Shown here in pieces: positions 12,674-19,147 of a DNA stretch of 22,790 bases (positions within the stretch are counted from its first letter, which is position 1; each line of letters starts with the position of its first letter). Origin of the DNA: a virus; the IMG/VR virus record IMGVR_UViG_3300015372_000030, positions 1 through 22,790 of that record; one strand, given 5' to 3'. The translations under genes were made by a program, and so were the position numbers. Below the pieces are notes generated by a model. The model saw only the letters and a list, made by a program, of their open reading frames with translations, was not told where the DNA came from and did no database searches.

Positions 12674-12689
12674 TAACAGGAACCTGTTA
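12674..12689. promoter_or_regulatory. Operator-like palindrome, copy 1
   Basis: TAACAGG-AA-CCTGTTA is a perfect 7-bp-arm palindrome in the 264-base gap between the divergent early operon and the rightward genes. It lies about 27 bases upstream of the leftward -35 and could overlap a weak rightward promoter (TTACCG at 12663, TGTTAT at 12685). It is a strong candidate repressor or activator site. A 13/16 match lies at 7877-7892. Apart from this site and the putative promoter, the gap 12560-12823 shows no gene. Confidence 0.6.
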
Positions 12690-12823
12690 TCTGCCGGAGG
12701 CTTCCGGGCACAGCTGGGTCACACGAGCCTCACCACGCCGGCCCGATTCCTAGCGCTCGAGGCCGCTCCGCGTTACCGTGAGACTCGAAACGCAGCAACT
12801 CCGCTACGTAAGGAAGGAACAGC

Positions 12824-13162
12824 ATGGCTAAGACGCGAGAGGCGCCGGAGAGCCTTGACGCCTTTATTTCGGGCCTCACAGACAGAACACTTGCCTGCCG
12901 GGAACTAGGTCACACGTGGCGCCCGAACACAGTGACCTGGGAGGCAGACTCCGGCACCTATCACCGGACGATGCGCTGTCCCGGTTGCCGAACCGTGCGG
13001 GTACAGGTTCTAACGCGGACGGGCCACGTGGTGTCTAACGGCTACCGCTACCCGGACGGCTACCTAGCGGCCGGGCTAGGCGCCGGCAACTCTAGAGACG
13101 CCTTCCGGGCGGAAGCCGTGCAACGCTTCCTTGAGACTCACTCCGGGCATGAGGCGGCATGA
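12824..13162 (+). CDS. Rightward zinc-binding protein, unknown function
   Basis: This 112-residue protein starts at ATG 12824 behind AGGAAGG and is the first of two rightward genes. It has a Cys/His set LACRELGHTW (about residues 24-33) and MRCPGCRTVRVQ (about 50-61), giving a likely zinc site, then GYRYPDGYLAAGLGAGNSRD. Small proteins with this CxxxGHxW...CxxC layout are common in actinobacterial phages and mobile elements, with no assigned role that I know. Its position, divergent from the early operon across an operator-like palindrome and facing the integrase, suggests a regulatory or lysogeny function. That is inference from context. Confidence 0.8.
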   Translation: MAKTREAPESLDAFISGLTDRTLACRELGHTWRPNTVTWEADSGTYHRTMRCPGCRTVRVQVLTRTGHVVSNGYRYPDGYLAAGLGAGNSRDAFRAEAVQRFLETHSGHEAA

Positions 13163-13734
13163 TGGCGCAGACGATTGTGACGATTTGTGACGCCTGCCTT
13201 GCGGACGGTACAGAGCGGCAGGCGGAGCCCTACAGATTCGCGTTTGCCCAACCTGGGCTGGGGTTCCGGCGCATCCTGACTGATCTTTGCGCGGAGCATG
13301 CCGGCCCGATTCTGACTGTGTGGGAGACGGTTCTAGAGGTAGGCCGGCCGGATCAGGATGGGCACGCGCCGGCTAAGGAAGCGCCTGCCGGAGAGCCCGT
13401 GTTGTGCCCTATCTGCGGCAAGGCGCTCAAGTCACGCGGCTCTCTGTCTGCGCATACGCGAGGCCAACACAACACGCCTCTAGGTGAGTTGTCCGGCAGG
13501 CGCGACGCGCCTAAGGGAGAGCGTCTGTCCTGTCCTGTCTGCGGTCAGGAATTCGACTACGCGCAAGGCTTAGGCCGGCACGTCTCTGCGCTTCACTCCG
13601 TCTCGCTTGCGGAGGCGCGGGCTCGAGCCTCTGAGGCGTCCGCGCGTGCCTCTGCGGCCTCCCGTCCGGCAGAGTCCGGCAAGGCCCGGAGACGGGCGCG
13701 TGGCGCCTCTGAGACGGCTTCGGAGTCGGAGTGA
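13159..13734 (+). CDS. Rightward zinc-finger DNA-binding protein (Lsr2-like N-terminus?)
   Basis: This 191-residue protein overlaps the previous gene by 4 bases (ATGA). Its N-terminus (IVTICDACLADG, then YRFAFAQPGLGFRRILTDLC and AEHAG) resembles small actinobacterial domains in which a Cys-containing unit accompanies an Lsr2-like fold. Two C2H2-type fingers follow: CPICGKALKSRGSLSAHTRG then QH (about residues 83-104), and CPVCGQEFDYAQGLGRHVSA then LH (about 123-144). The last 45 residues are a low-complexity Ala/Arg/Ser/Glu tail. It is probably a DNA-binding regulator and the nearest thing to a repressor candidate here. Its 3' end overlaps a possible minus-strand gene. Confidence 0.8.
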   Translation: MMAQTIVTICDACLADGTERQAEPYRFAFAQPGLGFRRILTDLCAEHAGPILTVWETVLEVGRPDQDGHAPAKEAPAGEPVLCPICGKALKSRGSLSAHTRGQHNTPLGELSGRRDAPKGERLSCPVCGQEFDYAQGLGRHVSALHSVSLAEARARASEASARASAASRPAESGKARRRARGASETASESE

Positions 13735-13940
13735 CGCCGGCCGGGTCTGAGAATCGCGCGGAGCCTTCTCACCCGTGCCGGCGTCAACTCCGGGGCATCC
13801 GCCGCGAGGCGTGCCGCCCAGGCCTCCGTGCGCTCCGCCTCTGTCACGTCTCGCACAGTGAGCGGGCCGGCGTCCGGATGGCAAACGGCGCCGGCACGCC
13901 CACCGGCTCCGGATGCCGCCCGGCGTGGCGCGCGCCGCAC
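13593..13940 (-). CDS. Possible small mobile-element protein overlapping a convergent gene
   Basis: This minus-strand frame contains TEAERTEAWAARLAADAPEL then TPARVRRLRAILRPG (about residues 32-66). That pattern, with Ala-Pro-x-Leu-Thr then an Arg-rich helix ending LLRP-like, is familiar from short proteins near integrases of actinobacterial phages and elements. In those relatives the protein stops at about this point. Here the frame continues for some 45 residues into the 3' end of the rightward zinc-finger gene. The start is uncertain: GTG at 13940 has no good ribosome site, and GTG codons within the next 30 codons are alternatives. The terminator at 14037-14074 separates it from the integrase. 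It is real only if the helix pattern is not chance. Confidence 0.4.
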   Translation of the reverse strand: MRRAPRRAASGAGGRAGAVCHPDAGPLTVRDVTEAERTEAWAARLAADAPELTPARVRRLRAILRPGRRHSDSEAVSEAPRARLRALPDSAGREAAEARADASEARARASASETE

Positions 13941-14036
13941 GGCTATGCCGGCGCCTACAGCATAGGGAATTCTGTCTGCCGGTGACCGATACCGGCATCC
14001 CCGTGCCTTATTGGTATCTCACTAAGCGGACAGATA

Positions 14037-14074
14037 GAAAGGCCCGGACGGCTTGGAAACCGTCCGGGCCTTTC
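14037..14074. terminator. Bidirectional terminator between integrase and rightward genes
   Basis: A perfect 15-bp stem (GAAAGGCCCGGACGG, loop CTTGGAAA, CCGTCCGGGCCTTTC) lies 11 bases after the integrase stop. It is flanked by a further AGATAG/CTATCT match at 14032-14037 and 14077-14082. It has short T runs on both sides and so can end both the leftward integrase transcript and the rightward transcript from 12824-13734. The rest of 13735-14036 holds the doubtful minus-strand frame and a loose GATACC/GGTATC dyad (13988-14018). Confidence 0.9.
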
Positions 14075-14085
14075 GCCTATCTCCC

Positions 14086-15594
14086 CTAGCGCCAGATGAT
14101 AACTAGGTCTCTCGCCGGGTCAAACTCTGCCGGCTTGCCTCCGCGCCGGCCTACTCCCTTGACGAATACCCACGCGAGGTGGTCGATAACCGCGCGGCGC
14201 CTGTCGATATCGGCACTAGCCCACGCGGCCTCCGCCTCCGGGCCTGTCATGCCGGCTAGCACCCTTTCCGGCCGGCGCGCGTCGGTAGCGGCTAGGGCTA
14301 GTTGTGCGCGTAACGCGGCCTCCCGTCCGGCTAGCGCCTCCGTCATATCCTTGCGCTCTGTGTCCGTGATTTCGTCTGCGGCCCACTGTGCCGCTATCGT
14401 CCGGCGCTTCACCGGGATAGCCGCTAACAGCGCTTCCGCCTCGCGTGCGCGGTCTGCGGCCTCCGTATCGACAAACACGCCGGAAGCGTCGATCCGTGAG
14501 AGCCGGTGAATCATGAGCCGGCCCACGGCTGTGTCGATAGGCTCGAGCGCCCGGTGGATATGCCGGCCCGTCTCGCAGGCGTAGGCCACCGGCAGGGTGT
14601 CTTTCTTCGGGCCGCTAGGTAGCCGGCCGCGTAGGACGCCTCCACAGTGTAGGCACATGGCGAGTCCGGCTAACTCATATTTGCGCGCGTTAGTGTACGG
14701 CTTAGCCGCGCGCGCCTTTTTCGCTTCACCTAGTTTCGCCTTGATAGCCTCATGTTCCGCGACTGAGATAATCGGAGGCCACTCGCCTATGCCGATAACC
14801 TCACCCTGGTGGATTCGCAAACCGGCAAGATGCGGGCCGGCTAGGAAGCGGCCCATATTCGGGCCGGACCACGTTCCGCCTTGCGGAGTTTTCACGCCGG
14901 TATCGCGGAGCCAGCGGGCTAGGCTGTAAAGGCTCTGCCCGGTGAGGTAGCGGTCTACCAACTCACGCACAATCGCGGCTTCCTTTTTGTCGATACGCAA
15001 GCGACCTTTCTTTAGTTTCGCTTTGTACCCGAACCGCTTGCGGCCGCCGTGGGGTTGCCCGGCGCGTGCGGCATCTTCCTTTGCGGATAGTTGCCTCATC
15101 GACATTTTCGCCACTTCGTATTCCGCGTTATTGCCGGCGTCTTTCGCGTGTTTCACGTCTTCCGGGTTCCACGGGTCGATGGTGGTCCGGGTAGCGGTTT
15201 GAATGATGATAACGCCACCCTGCCGGCACGCTTTAATAAAAGTGTTTACGTCTTCCGACTGCCGGAGCGTACGGTCTAGCAGGAAGATATAGGCGTGGGT
15301 GAATTCGCCGGAGGCCACGGCCTCGAGAAAGGCAGGCCAATTCGTGCGCGGCTTCCGCGCGAACTCCGACGCTGATTCGTCTTCGTCCGTGAAAGCCGTA
15401 ACCGGGCCGTGCCCGTTTTCCTCCGATAGCCGGTTAGCGTCCCTTTCCTGCCGCTTGACGCCACGGGTAACCGCGTAGCCGGCACGCTCTCCCTTAGAGA
15501 TAGTTAGCCGGGAGACGCGGAAGTATCCGATAGCGCGGGAAGCCCGCTCCGGTGAATTCCGGAGCGGGCTAACAGCGGCTTGCGCGAGGCTCAT
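14086..15594 (-). CDS. int: Large serine integrase
   Basis: The 502-residue product is a large serine recombinase that would insert the phage into the host chromosome between attP and attB. The resolvase-type catalytic domain starts with AIGYFRVSRLT, with nucleophile Ser28, and continues through KRQERDANRL and YIFLLDRTLRQSEDV, which carries catalytic Arg residues. The recombinase domain follows with GGRKRFGYKAKLKKG, then EAAIVRELVDRYLTGQSLYS and GGTWSGPNMGRFLAGPHLAG. A zinc ribbon follows, with CLHCGGVL and a later Cys in YACETGRH. A helical, coiled-coil-prone C-terminal part completes it. Length is normal. ATG at 15594 overlaps the preceding stop (ATGA). Excision would need a directionality factor, perhaps among the early genes. 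Confidence 0.95.
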   Translation of the reverse strand: MSLAQAAVSPLRNSPERASRAIGYFRVSRLTISKGERAGYAVTRGVKRQERDANRLSEENGHGPVTAFTDEDESASEFARKPRTNWPAFLEAVASGEFTHAYIFLLDRTLRQSEDVNTFIKACRQGGVIIIQTATRTTIDPWNPEDVKHAKDAGNNAEYEVAKMSMRQLSAKEDAARAGQPHGGRKRFGYKAKLKKGRLRIDKKEAAIVRELVDRYLTGQSLYSLARWLRDTGVKTPQGGTWSGPNMGRFLAGPHLAGLRIHQGEVIGIGEWPPIISVAEHEAIKAKLGEAKKARAAKPYTNARKYELAGLAMCLHCGGVLRGRLPSGPKKDTLPVAYACETGRHIHRALEPIDTAVGRLMIHRLSRIDASGVFVDTEAADRAREAEALLAAIPVKRRTIAAQWAADEITDTERKDMTEALAGREAALRAQLALAATDARRPERVLAGMTGPEAEAAWASADIDRRRAVIDHLAWVFVKGVGRRGGKPAEFDPARDLVIIWR

Positions 15595-15842
15595 CGGGCC
15601 TCATCCCACGCGAGGATTTCGCCGAATTCCTCCGCGCCGGAGTGGTCTTCGTGGTTGCCGTCGTGCCCTAGGGCAAGGGTGCAAGCGGCCGGCACAGGTC
15701 CGGCGTACCGGATGCCGCAGAGGCGGACGCCGGTAGGGGAGGCGTAGCGGCCGGCCGGCTCCGGCTCCGGCTCCGGCCGGCAAGTGTGCCCGTGGGTGAC
15801 GCTGTAGAGGATTCCGCAGGTAGGGCAAAGGTTCGCGTGCAA
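15591..15842 (-). CDS. Small zinc-binding protein upstream of integrase
   Basis: An 83-residue protein starting at TTG 15842-15840 behind AAAGG, and coupled to the integrase by a 4-base overlap. It has an N-terminal CPTCGILYSVTHGHTC knuckle (residues 6-21), a PEPEPEP linker encoded by a GGCTCC hexanucleotide repeat, and a second Cys/His unit, LCGIRYAGP then AACTLALGHDGNHEDHSG. The latter is a frequent actinobacterial zinc motif. It might influence integrase expression or activity; I know of no assigned function. Confidence 0.65.
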   Translation of the reverse strand: MHANLCPTCGILYSVTHGHTCRPEPEPEPAGRYASPTGVRLCGIRYAGPVPAACTLALGHDGNHEDHSGAEEFGEILAWDEAR

Positions 15843-15860
15843 GGTCTAGCCTTTCGGTAA

Positions 15861-15889
15861 GCGTGGCGCCGGCCTCTCCGGCGCTACGC
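15861..15889. terminator. Terminator-like hairpin after the late operon
   Basis: GCGTGGCGCCGG-CCTCT-CCGGCGCTACGC forms a 12-bp stem with one G-T pair. It lies downstream of the last leftward late gene (ending 15970) and upstream of the small gene before integrase. It lacks a clear T run, so termination is inferred from stem strength and position. Confidence 0.45.
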
Positions 15890-15910
15890 GCCTACCCTAG
15901 CAGGCCCACG

Positions 15911-15954
15911 GCCCTAGACGTATGTTCCGCCTCATCCGACTACATGCCTAGGGC
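15911..15954. other. attP: Candidate attP site (imperfect 44-bp dyad)
   Basis: The outer arms GCCCTAG (15911-15917) and CTAGGGC (15948-15954) match perfectly. Several inner positions also pair, giving 13 of 22 symmetric positions around a centre between T15932 and C15933. Serine integrases use attP sites of about 40-50 bp with just such imperfect dyads, usually beside the integrase gene. This one lies in the non-coding gap before the integrase operon. The rival dyad at 13988-14018 is weaker. Only a junction sequence would prove it. Confidence 0.4.
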
Positions 15955-15969
15955 TGTTGCCTCCGTCAC

Positions 15970-16080
15970 TCACAGAGCGGCACTCACGAGCGTAACGACG
16001 ACGACGACACCCACCAGGGCAAGCCCGGCAAGCGCCGCGAGGAACAGAACCGCGACAATCCACCCTCCGGGCTCATCCAT
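15970..16080 (-). CDS. Tiny single-membrane-segment protein (possible holin component)
   Basis: A 36-residue frame begins MDEPGGWIVAV and is almost all membrane segment (WIVAVLFLAALAGLALVG then VVVVVTLVSAAL). The short charged start would face the cytoplasm. It ends the late leftward operon, behind another membrane protein and the endolysin gene, so a role with the holin is plausible. There is no clear ribosome site before ATG 16080, and it is separated from the upstream gene by 34 bases, so coding is less certain than for its neighbours. Confidence 0.45.
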   Translation of the reverse strand: MDEPGGWIVAVLFLAALAGLALVGVVVVVTLVSAAL

Positions 16081-16114
16081 AGCCGGCACGCTACGCCGGA
16101 GCCTGCCCGGCCGG

Positions 16115-16261
16115 CTACTCCCTCCGGCCGCGCCTCCCGTTGCGGTCGCGCCTCATGTAAACCTCTATTCGGTAGCCGCGCAACAGAGCGATAATCAGCA
16201 CGAGAGACACGGGCGCGAGAATGAAAGCAAGCGCTATTACCACGCTCCGCGTGTCATTCAT
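16115..16261 (-). CDS. Small membrane protein, likely holin
   Basis: A 48-residue protein with a short N-terminus (MNDTRS), one strong membrane segment (VVIALAFILAPVSLVLIIAL, about residues 7-26), and a highly basic tail ending RRDRNGRRGRRE. One-segment holins with a basic cytoplasmic C-terminus are known, and the gene lies in the lysis block downstream of the endolysin. The ATG at 16261 overlaps the preceding gene by 8 bases. It should open or depolarise the membrane to release the endolysin. It could instead be an accessory membrane protein. Confidence 0.6.
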   Translation of the reverse strand: MNDTRSVVIALAFILAPVSLVLIIALLRGYRIEVYMRRDRNGRRGRRE

Positions 16262-16418
16262 ACGGGTTAGGGCCTTGCCACGGCCGGCCGGCTAACTCCG
16301 TACGAATCGACTCCGCTACGGCTTCCGCCTCCGGATCATTCTCGAGCGGAGCAAGGTTCACTAGATACCGCTCGAGAATCACGCGGCTTGAATCTAGGGG
16401 TGGAGGGTTAAGGGTCAT
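16254..16418 (-). CDS. Small acidic protein in the lysis block
   Basis: A 54-residue frame from ATG 16418, 11 bases inside the end of the nuclease-family gene, to TGA 16254. It begins MTLNPPPLDSSRVILERYLV and has a helix-prone stretch, LENDPEAEAVAESIRTELAG. I recognise no family. Tight overlaps at both ends and ordinary codon use support coding. No membrane segment is present. Confidence 0.55.
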   Translation of the reverse strand: MTLNPPPLDSSRVILERYLVNLAPLENDPEAEAVAESIRTELAGRPWQGPNPYE

Positions 16419-17139
16419 AGCAGACCAGCGTAAAGGTGAAAGCGTGCCCGTGGTCGGAACAGAGTTGCACGTCTCCGGCCGAATCGAAATAGCGCGCGTC
16501 TTTCCCTTGCTTCACTTCGTTACCCCGGTGGCAGGCTAGATCGATCTTCTCGCCGGAGTGATAGCCGTCTATCCGGTTGCACAGTGTTTTAGGGCCGGGT
16601 CCGTCTTCGTCGTGCCTCCGGTTCGCATCCCATAGGATCACCCGCGCCTGATCCTTAGCCTGCGCCTTTTCCTTATCGGTTTTGTCGTCCCAATCTTCCC
16701 GGCACCACGGAGCCATCCGCGCCTCGAGTTTGTCGATACCCTCTAATTGCGCGTTATGCGTGTTATCGGTTCCCTTAGGCGGCTGGTGTGCAACCCACAC
16801 CTTTAGCCGGCCGGCGCGAAACTCGAGGATAGACCTAGGCCAATGTTGCCCGGTAGCGCCCGGATTCGTCTTAGTCCACGTTTCCTCACAGTCAAACCAT
16901 TTGATATCGGAAACCTCGAGGTTCTGTTTCACGTACGCGGCTAGGTTCGCACGGCCCGGTTTAGACGTATTCCGGATGAGTCGATAATCAGGGTCGTCCG
17001 GCAGGCTGTAGCCGTTAGCCTCACAGACCGCGAGGATAGCCGGCCGCGCCTCTAACAGCGCTTCAACCTCACGGCTCATTTCGTCATTAGGCCGGTTGTT
17101 ATCGAGGTTATAGAACGTTAGAGGATATTCGCGGGCCAT
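16408..17139 (-). CDS. Endonuclease/exonuclease/phosphatase family enzyme
   Basis: The 243-residue protein carries the ordered motifs of the DNase I-like EEP superfamily: FYNLDNN (Asn11), LAVCEANGY (Glu40), VWVAHQPP (His118), ILWDANRR (Asp171 and Asn173), KIDLACHRG (Asp200) and CSDHGHAF (Ser228, Asp229, His230). All main metal-binding and catalytic positions seem intact, so it is probably an active phosphoesterase. DNA, RNA or another phosphodiester could be the substrate. There is no signal peptide, so it acts in the cytoplasm or after lysis. It starts one base after the endolysin stop and overlaps the small gene downstream. Its presence in a lysis block is notable. Confidence 0.85.
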   Translation of the reverse strand: MAREYPLTFYNLDNNRPNDEMSREVEALLEARPAILAVCEANGYSLPDDPDYRLIRNTSKPGRANLAAYVKQNLEVSDIKWFDCEETWTKTNPGATGQHWPRSILEFRAGRLKVWVAHQPPKGTDNTHNAQLEGIDKLEARMAPWCREDWDDKTDKEKAQAKDQARVILWDANRRHDEDGPGPKTLCNRIDGYHSGEKIDLACHRGNEVKQGKDARYFDSAGDVQLCSDHGHAFTFTLVCYDP

Positions 17140-17140
17140 G

Positions 17141-17722
17141 TCAGATTGTCAGATTCGCTACCCGTTGCCACGTCTCCCGGATTACTTGCCGGGTAGACTT
17201 TTTCTCATCCTTGCCATTCGGCTTGGTAACGGTCGTTTCCTCCGACCAAACCTTATCGACCAGGGGTGGGTTATTCGCGGCGATTTCTTCGGCAACAATA
17301 TCCCGGAGTTTCTGCCAATCCTCACTAGTCATTTCCTCATCGCCTAAAGGTAGATCGATTCCATTTAGATCCTCTGTCCACCCTAGATAGGTTTGACCCC
17401 AATTGCGGACGGGCCAGTTAGTGTCCGTTTCCGACACTTGCCCGGAGGATTGACAATCCGTAGACCGGATATCGTCCGGGCCTTCCGCGTTGCAAACAAT
17501 ATGGCCGTACTTACCGCCCGAATAAAAGACGGGCGCTCCGATAGGCGGGTTACGGTCTCCGGGATGCCTTTTGATAGCGCCGTGCCATGCGTCAATAGCG
17601 CTTGCATATAATCCGCCGATTTGCCACGCCTCCGCCCGGACATACTTAAGGCAATAGCCCGGAGGGTAGGTCCGGACCTGGCGCGCATTATCTAGGGCCT
17701 GCCGGCCGCTATCGGCCGTCAC
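17141..17722 (-). CDS. Endolysin (CHAP/NlpC-P60-like)
   Basis: The 193-residue product has a cysteine peptidase/amidase-type domain: GYCLKYVRAEAW with the likely catalytic Cys24, then IDAWHGAIKRHPGDRNPPIG, PVFYSGGKYGHIVC with His74, and NWGQTYLGWTEDLNG closing the domain near residue 125. This layout matches lysin domains of actinobacteriophages that cut peptidoglycan peptides or amide bonds. The last 65 residues (LGDEEMTSEDWQKLRDIVAEE onward) look like a helical tail that may bind the wall or mediate oligomerisation. No signal peptide is seen, so export would depend on a holin. ATG at 17722 overlaps the previous stop (ATGA). Confidence 0.8.
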   Translation of the reverse strand: MTADSGRQALDNARQVRTYPPGYCLKYVRAEAWQIGGLYASAIDAWHGAIKRHPGDRNPPIGAPVFYSGGKYGHIVCNAEGPDDIRSTDCQSSGQVSETDTNWPVRNWGQTYLGWTEDLNGIDLPLGDEEMTSEDWQKLRDIVAEEIAANNPPLVDKVWSEETTVTKPNGKDEKKSTRQVIRETWQRVANLTI

Positions 17723-17910
17723 TGTTGCGCCGCCTTTAGCCGCAACAGCGCGCGGCCTAGCGCATCGATAGCCCGTTTTCTGTCCCCTAGGGTGCGCTCC
17801 GGATCATTCAAGATTTCGCGGAGCCGGATAGCGGCTTGCACCACTAGCCGGAAATCGGGTGGGTCCGGATCCTGGGTTTCCGGCCTAGGTGTCTCTGTCG
17901 GTTTCGTCAT
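17719..17910 (-). CDS. Small helical protein before the endolysin
   Basis: A 63-residue protein with a Pro- and acid-rich start (TKPTETPRPETQDPDPPDFR) and a long amphipathic helix (LVVQAAIRLREILNDPER, then DRKRAIDALGRALLRLKAAQ). I recognise no family. It lies between the last tail gene and the endolysin. Its ATG is 26 bases inside the previous small gene and its stop overlaps the endolysin start. It may belong to the lysis or tail block. Confidence 0.6.
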   Translation of the reverse strand: MTKPTETPRPETQDPDPPDFRLVVQAAIRLREILNDPERTLGDRKRAIDALGRALLRLKAAQQ

Positions 17911-18052
17911 CCTTATTAGCCTCCGGCATTTCTTGTGTGTCCGGCCCGTCTAGGTCTGATTCGGTAGCGGCCGGCGCCTCCGCTTCCGCTTCCACGTGGG
18001 CCTGTTCCTGTTCCCTGTCTTCCTCACGGGGGTCTACGGGCGTCTCTGACAT
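17885..18052 (-). CDS. Small acidic protein after the tail genes
   Basis: A 55-residue, very acidic frame (starts MSETPVDPREEDREQEQ, ends KDDETDRDT) from ATG 18052 to TAG 17885. A strong ribosome site, GGGAGGAAAAGAA, lies directly before the ATG and is the best evidence that it is translated. It should be largely disordered. Function is unknown. It overlaps the next gene by 26 bases in another frame. Confidence 0.6.
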   Translation of the reverse strand: MSETPVDPREEDREQEQAHVEAEAEAPAATESDLDGPDTQEMPEANKDDETDRDT

Positions 18053-18075
18053 TTCTTTTCCTCCCTTTACATTCC

Positions 18076-18597
18076 CTAGGTGGTTACCACGGGACCGATA
18101 TCTTCAATTGAAAGCATCGCTGGGTCGAGCGGGGCGCCGTTGAACGTGACTTGCCCGGTACCCGCTGCGCGCAACCCGACGACCGAATATGTGTGCGAGC
18201 CGGCCGCAGGCGAGATTTCCGTGACTAGGTGAATATTCAGCCCGAGGCCCGCTGTCACGGGCGGCAGCACGATTCCGCACGCCGCTACTTGTGTCCCATC
18301 CTGCCGTACGACAATCACGGGGATATCGCTGGGCACAGTGGATGAGGCCGAACAGCGGGCGAGAATACGGATACGGCGCCCACTGCCTAGTGTGACGGTT
18401 CTCTGTAGGGTGCCTAAATCGACACCACCGCCTGTCGATTGTCCTAGTTGAACTGTGTTTTCGATAAAAGCCAACACACCCCACGGCACGCGCGCGTCAA
18501 CACGTTCGGCTAACGCTTGCATAGCGTTATCACCATCGGCCACCCGGTCTGTTCCTACCGGATAGGGCATCTTTAGGTTCGCGGTAGTGCTACCCAT
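18076..18597 (-). CDS. Minor tail protein
   Basis: The 173-residue product starts TTANLKMPYPVGTDRVADGD then NAMQALAERVDARVPWGVLA, an opening often seen in short minor tail or fibre-associated proteins of actinobacteriophages. The rest is beta-rich (VDLGTLQRTVTLGSGRRIRI, IPVIVVRQDGTQVAACGIVL, AGSHTYSVVGLRAAGTGQVT), fitting a receptor-side or tip domain with trimer-like beta structure. It follows the collagen-like gene; ATG at 18597 is behind AGGAA. It is probably part of the host-binding tail end. Confidence 0.7.
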   Translation of the reverse strand: MGSTTANLKMPYPVGTDRVADGDNAMQALAERVDARVPWGVLAFIENTVQLGQSTGGGVDLGTLQRTVTLGSGRRIRILARCSASSTVPSDIPVIVVRQDGTQVAACGIVLPPVTAGLGLNIHLVTEISPAAGSHTYSVVGLRAAGTGQVTFNGAPLDPAMLSIEDIGPVVTT

Positions 18598-18607
18598 AAC
18601 AGTGTTC

Positions 18608-19147
18608 CTATCCCCATACTGTCGTGTTTGTAAACAGGGTGCCTATAGGCGTAGCCGGCCATGCGCCTGCCGCTTTAGGCCCGTACATTTTCCCGGTAGC
18701 GGTATCTAGGTATATCGATCCGTCTAGGCCTACGCCGGCCGTAGGCGCGCCGGAGCCGGAGAGGAAAGTGGAGGCGCCGGACGGGCCGGTGGCGCCTTGC
18801 GGGCCGGCCGGGCCTTGCGGCCCGATATTGCCTTGCGGGCCTTGCGCTCCGGTATTGCCGGTGGTGCCTTGCGGGCCTTGCGCGCCCGTGTCTCCCTTAT
18901 CGCCTTTCGGGCCTTGCGAACCTATGGCGCCGGGTACGCCTTGCGGGCCTTGCGGGCCGGCTGTGCCGGGCGTACCGGCCGCGCCCGTGTCTCCCTTAGG
19001 GCCTTGCGCTCCGGGCGCTCCGGTAGGCCCTTGCGCGCCTGTAGCGCCTTGCGCTCCGGTAGGGCCTGCCGGCCCGGTTGCGCCCGGAGGCCCGGTGGCG
19101 CCTGTAGGGCCTTGCTTTTCGGCCGGCCTAGGGAGTGAGAGCGGCAT
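18608..19147 (-). CDS. Collagen-like tail fibre protein
   Basis: After a 12-residue start, this protein has 38 uninterrupted Gly-x-y triplets (about residues 13-126), such as GPQGPQGVP and [10 protein letters not shown], which should form a collagen-like triple helix. The C-terminal domain ([20 protein letters not shown], then KMYGPK and [11 protein letters not shown]) matches a common short phage fibre tip. The preferred start is ATG 19147-19145, coupled to the upstream stop (TAATG), giving 179 residues; an earlier in-frame ATG at 19168 would add seven. It is likely a trimeric tail fibre for host binding. Repeat number could vary between relatives. Confidence 0.85.
   Translation of the reverse strand: MPLSLPRPAEKQGPTGATGPPGATGPAGPTGAQGATGAQGPTGAPGAQGPKGDTGAAGTPGTAGPQGPQGVPGAIGSQGPKGDKGDTGAQGPQGTTGNTGAQGPQGNIGPQGPAGPQGATGPSGASTFLSGSGAPTAGVGLDGSIYLDTATGKMYGPKAAGAWPATPIGTLFTNTTVWG

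Noticed and set aside
12466-12711. Minus-strand 81-codon frame in the early control region
   Set aside because: It runs through the palindrome and promoter and overlaps the excisionase-like gene in another frame; basic shadow peptide.
13731-13985. Plus-strand 84-codon frame after the zinc-finger gene
   Set aside because: No ribosome site or recognisable pattern, and the opposite strand here has the more protein-like frame.
13988-14018. GATACC-N19-GGTATC dyad as attP
   Set aside because: Arms are only 6 bp with poor inner symmetry; the 15911-15954 dyad is longer and closer to known attP shape, though this remains a fallback.
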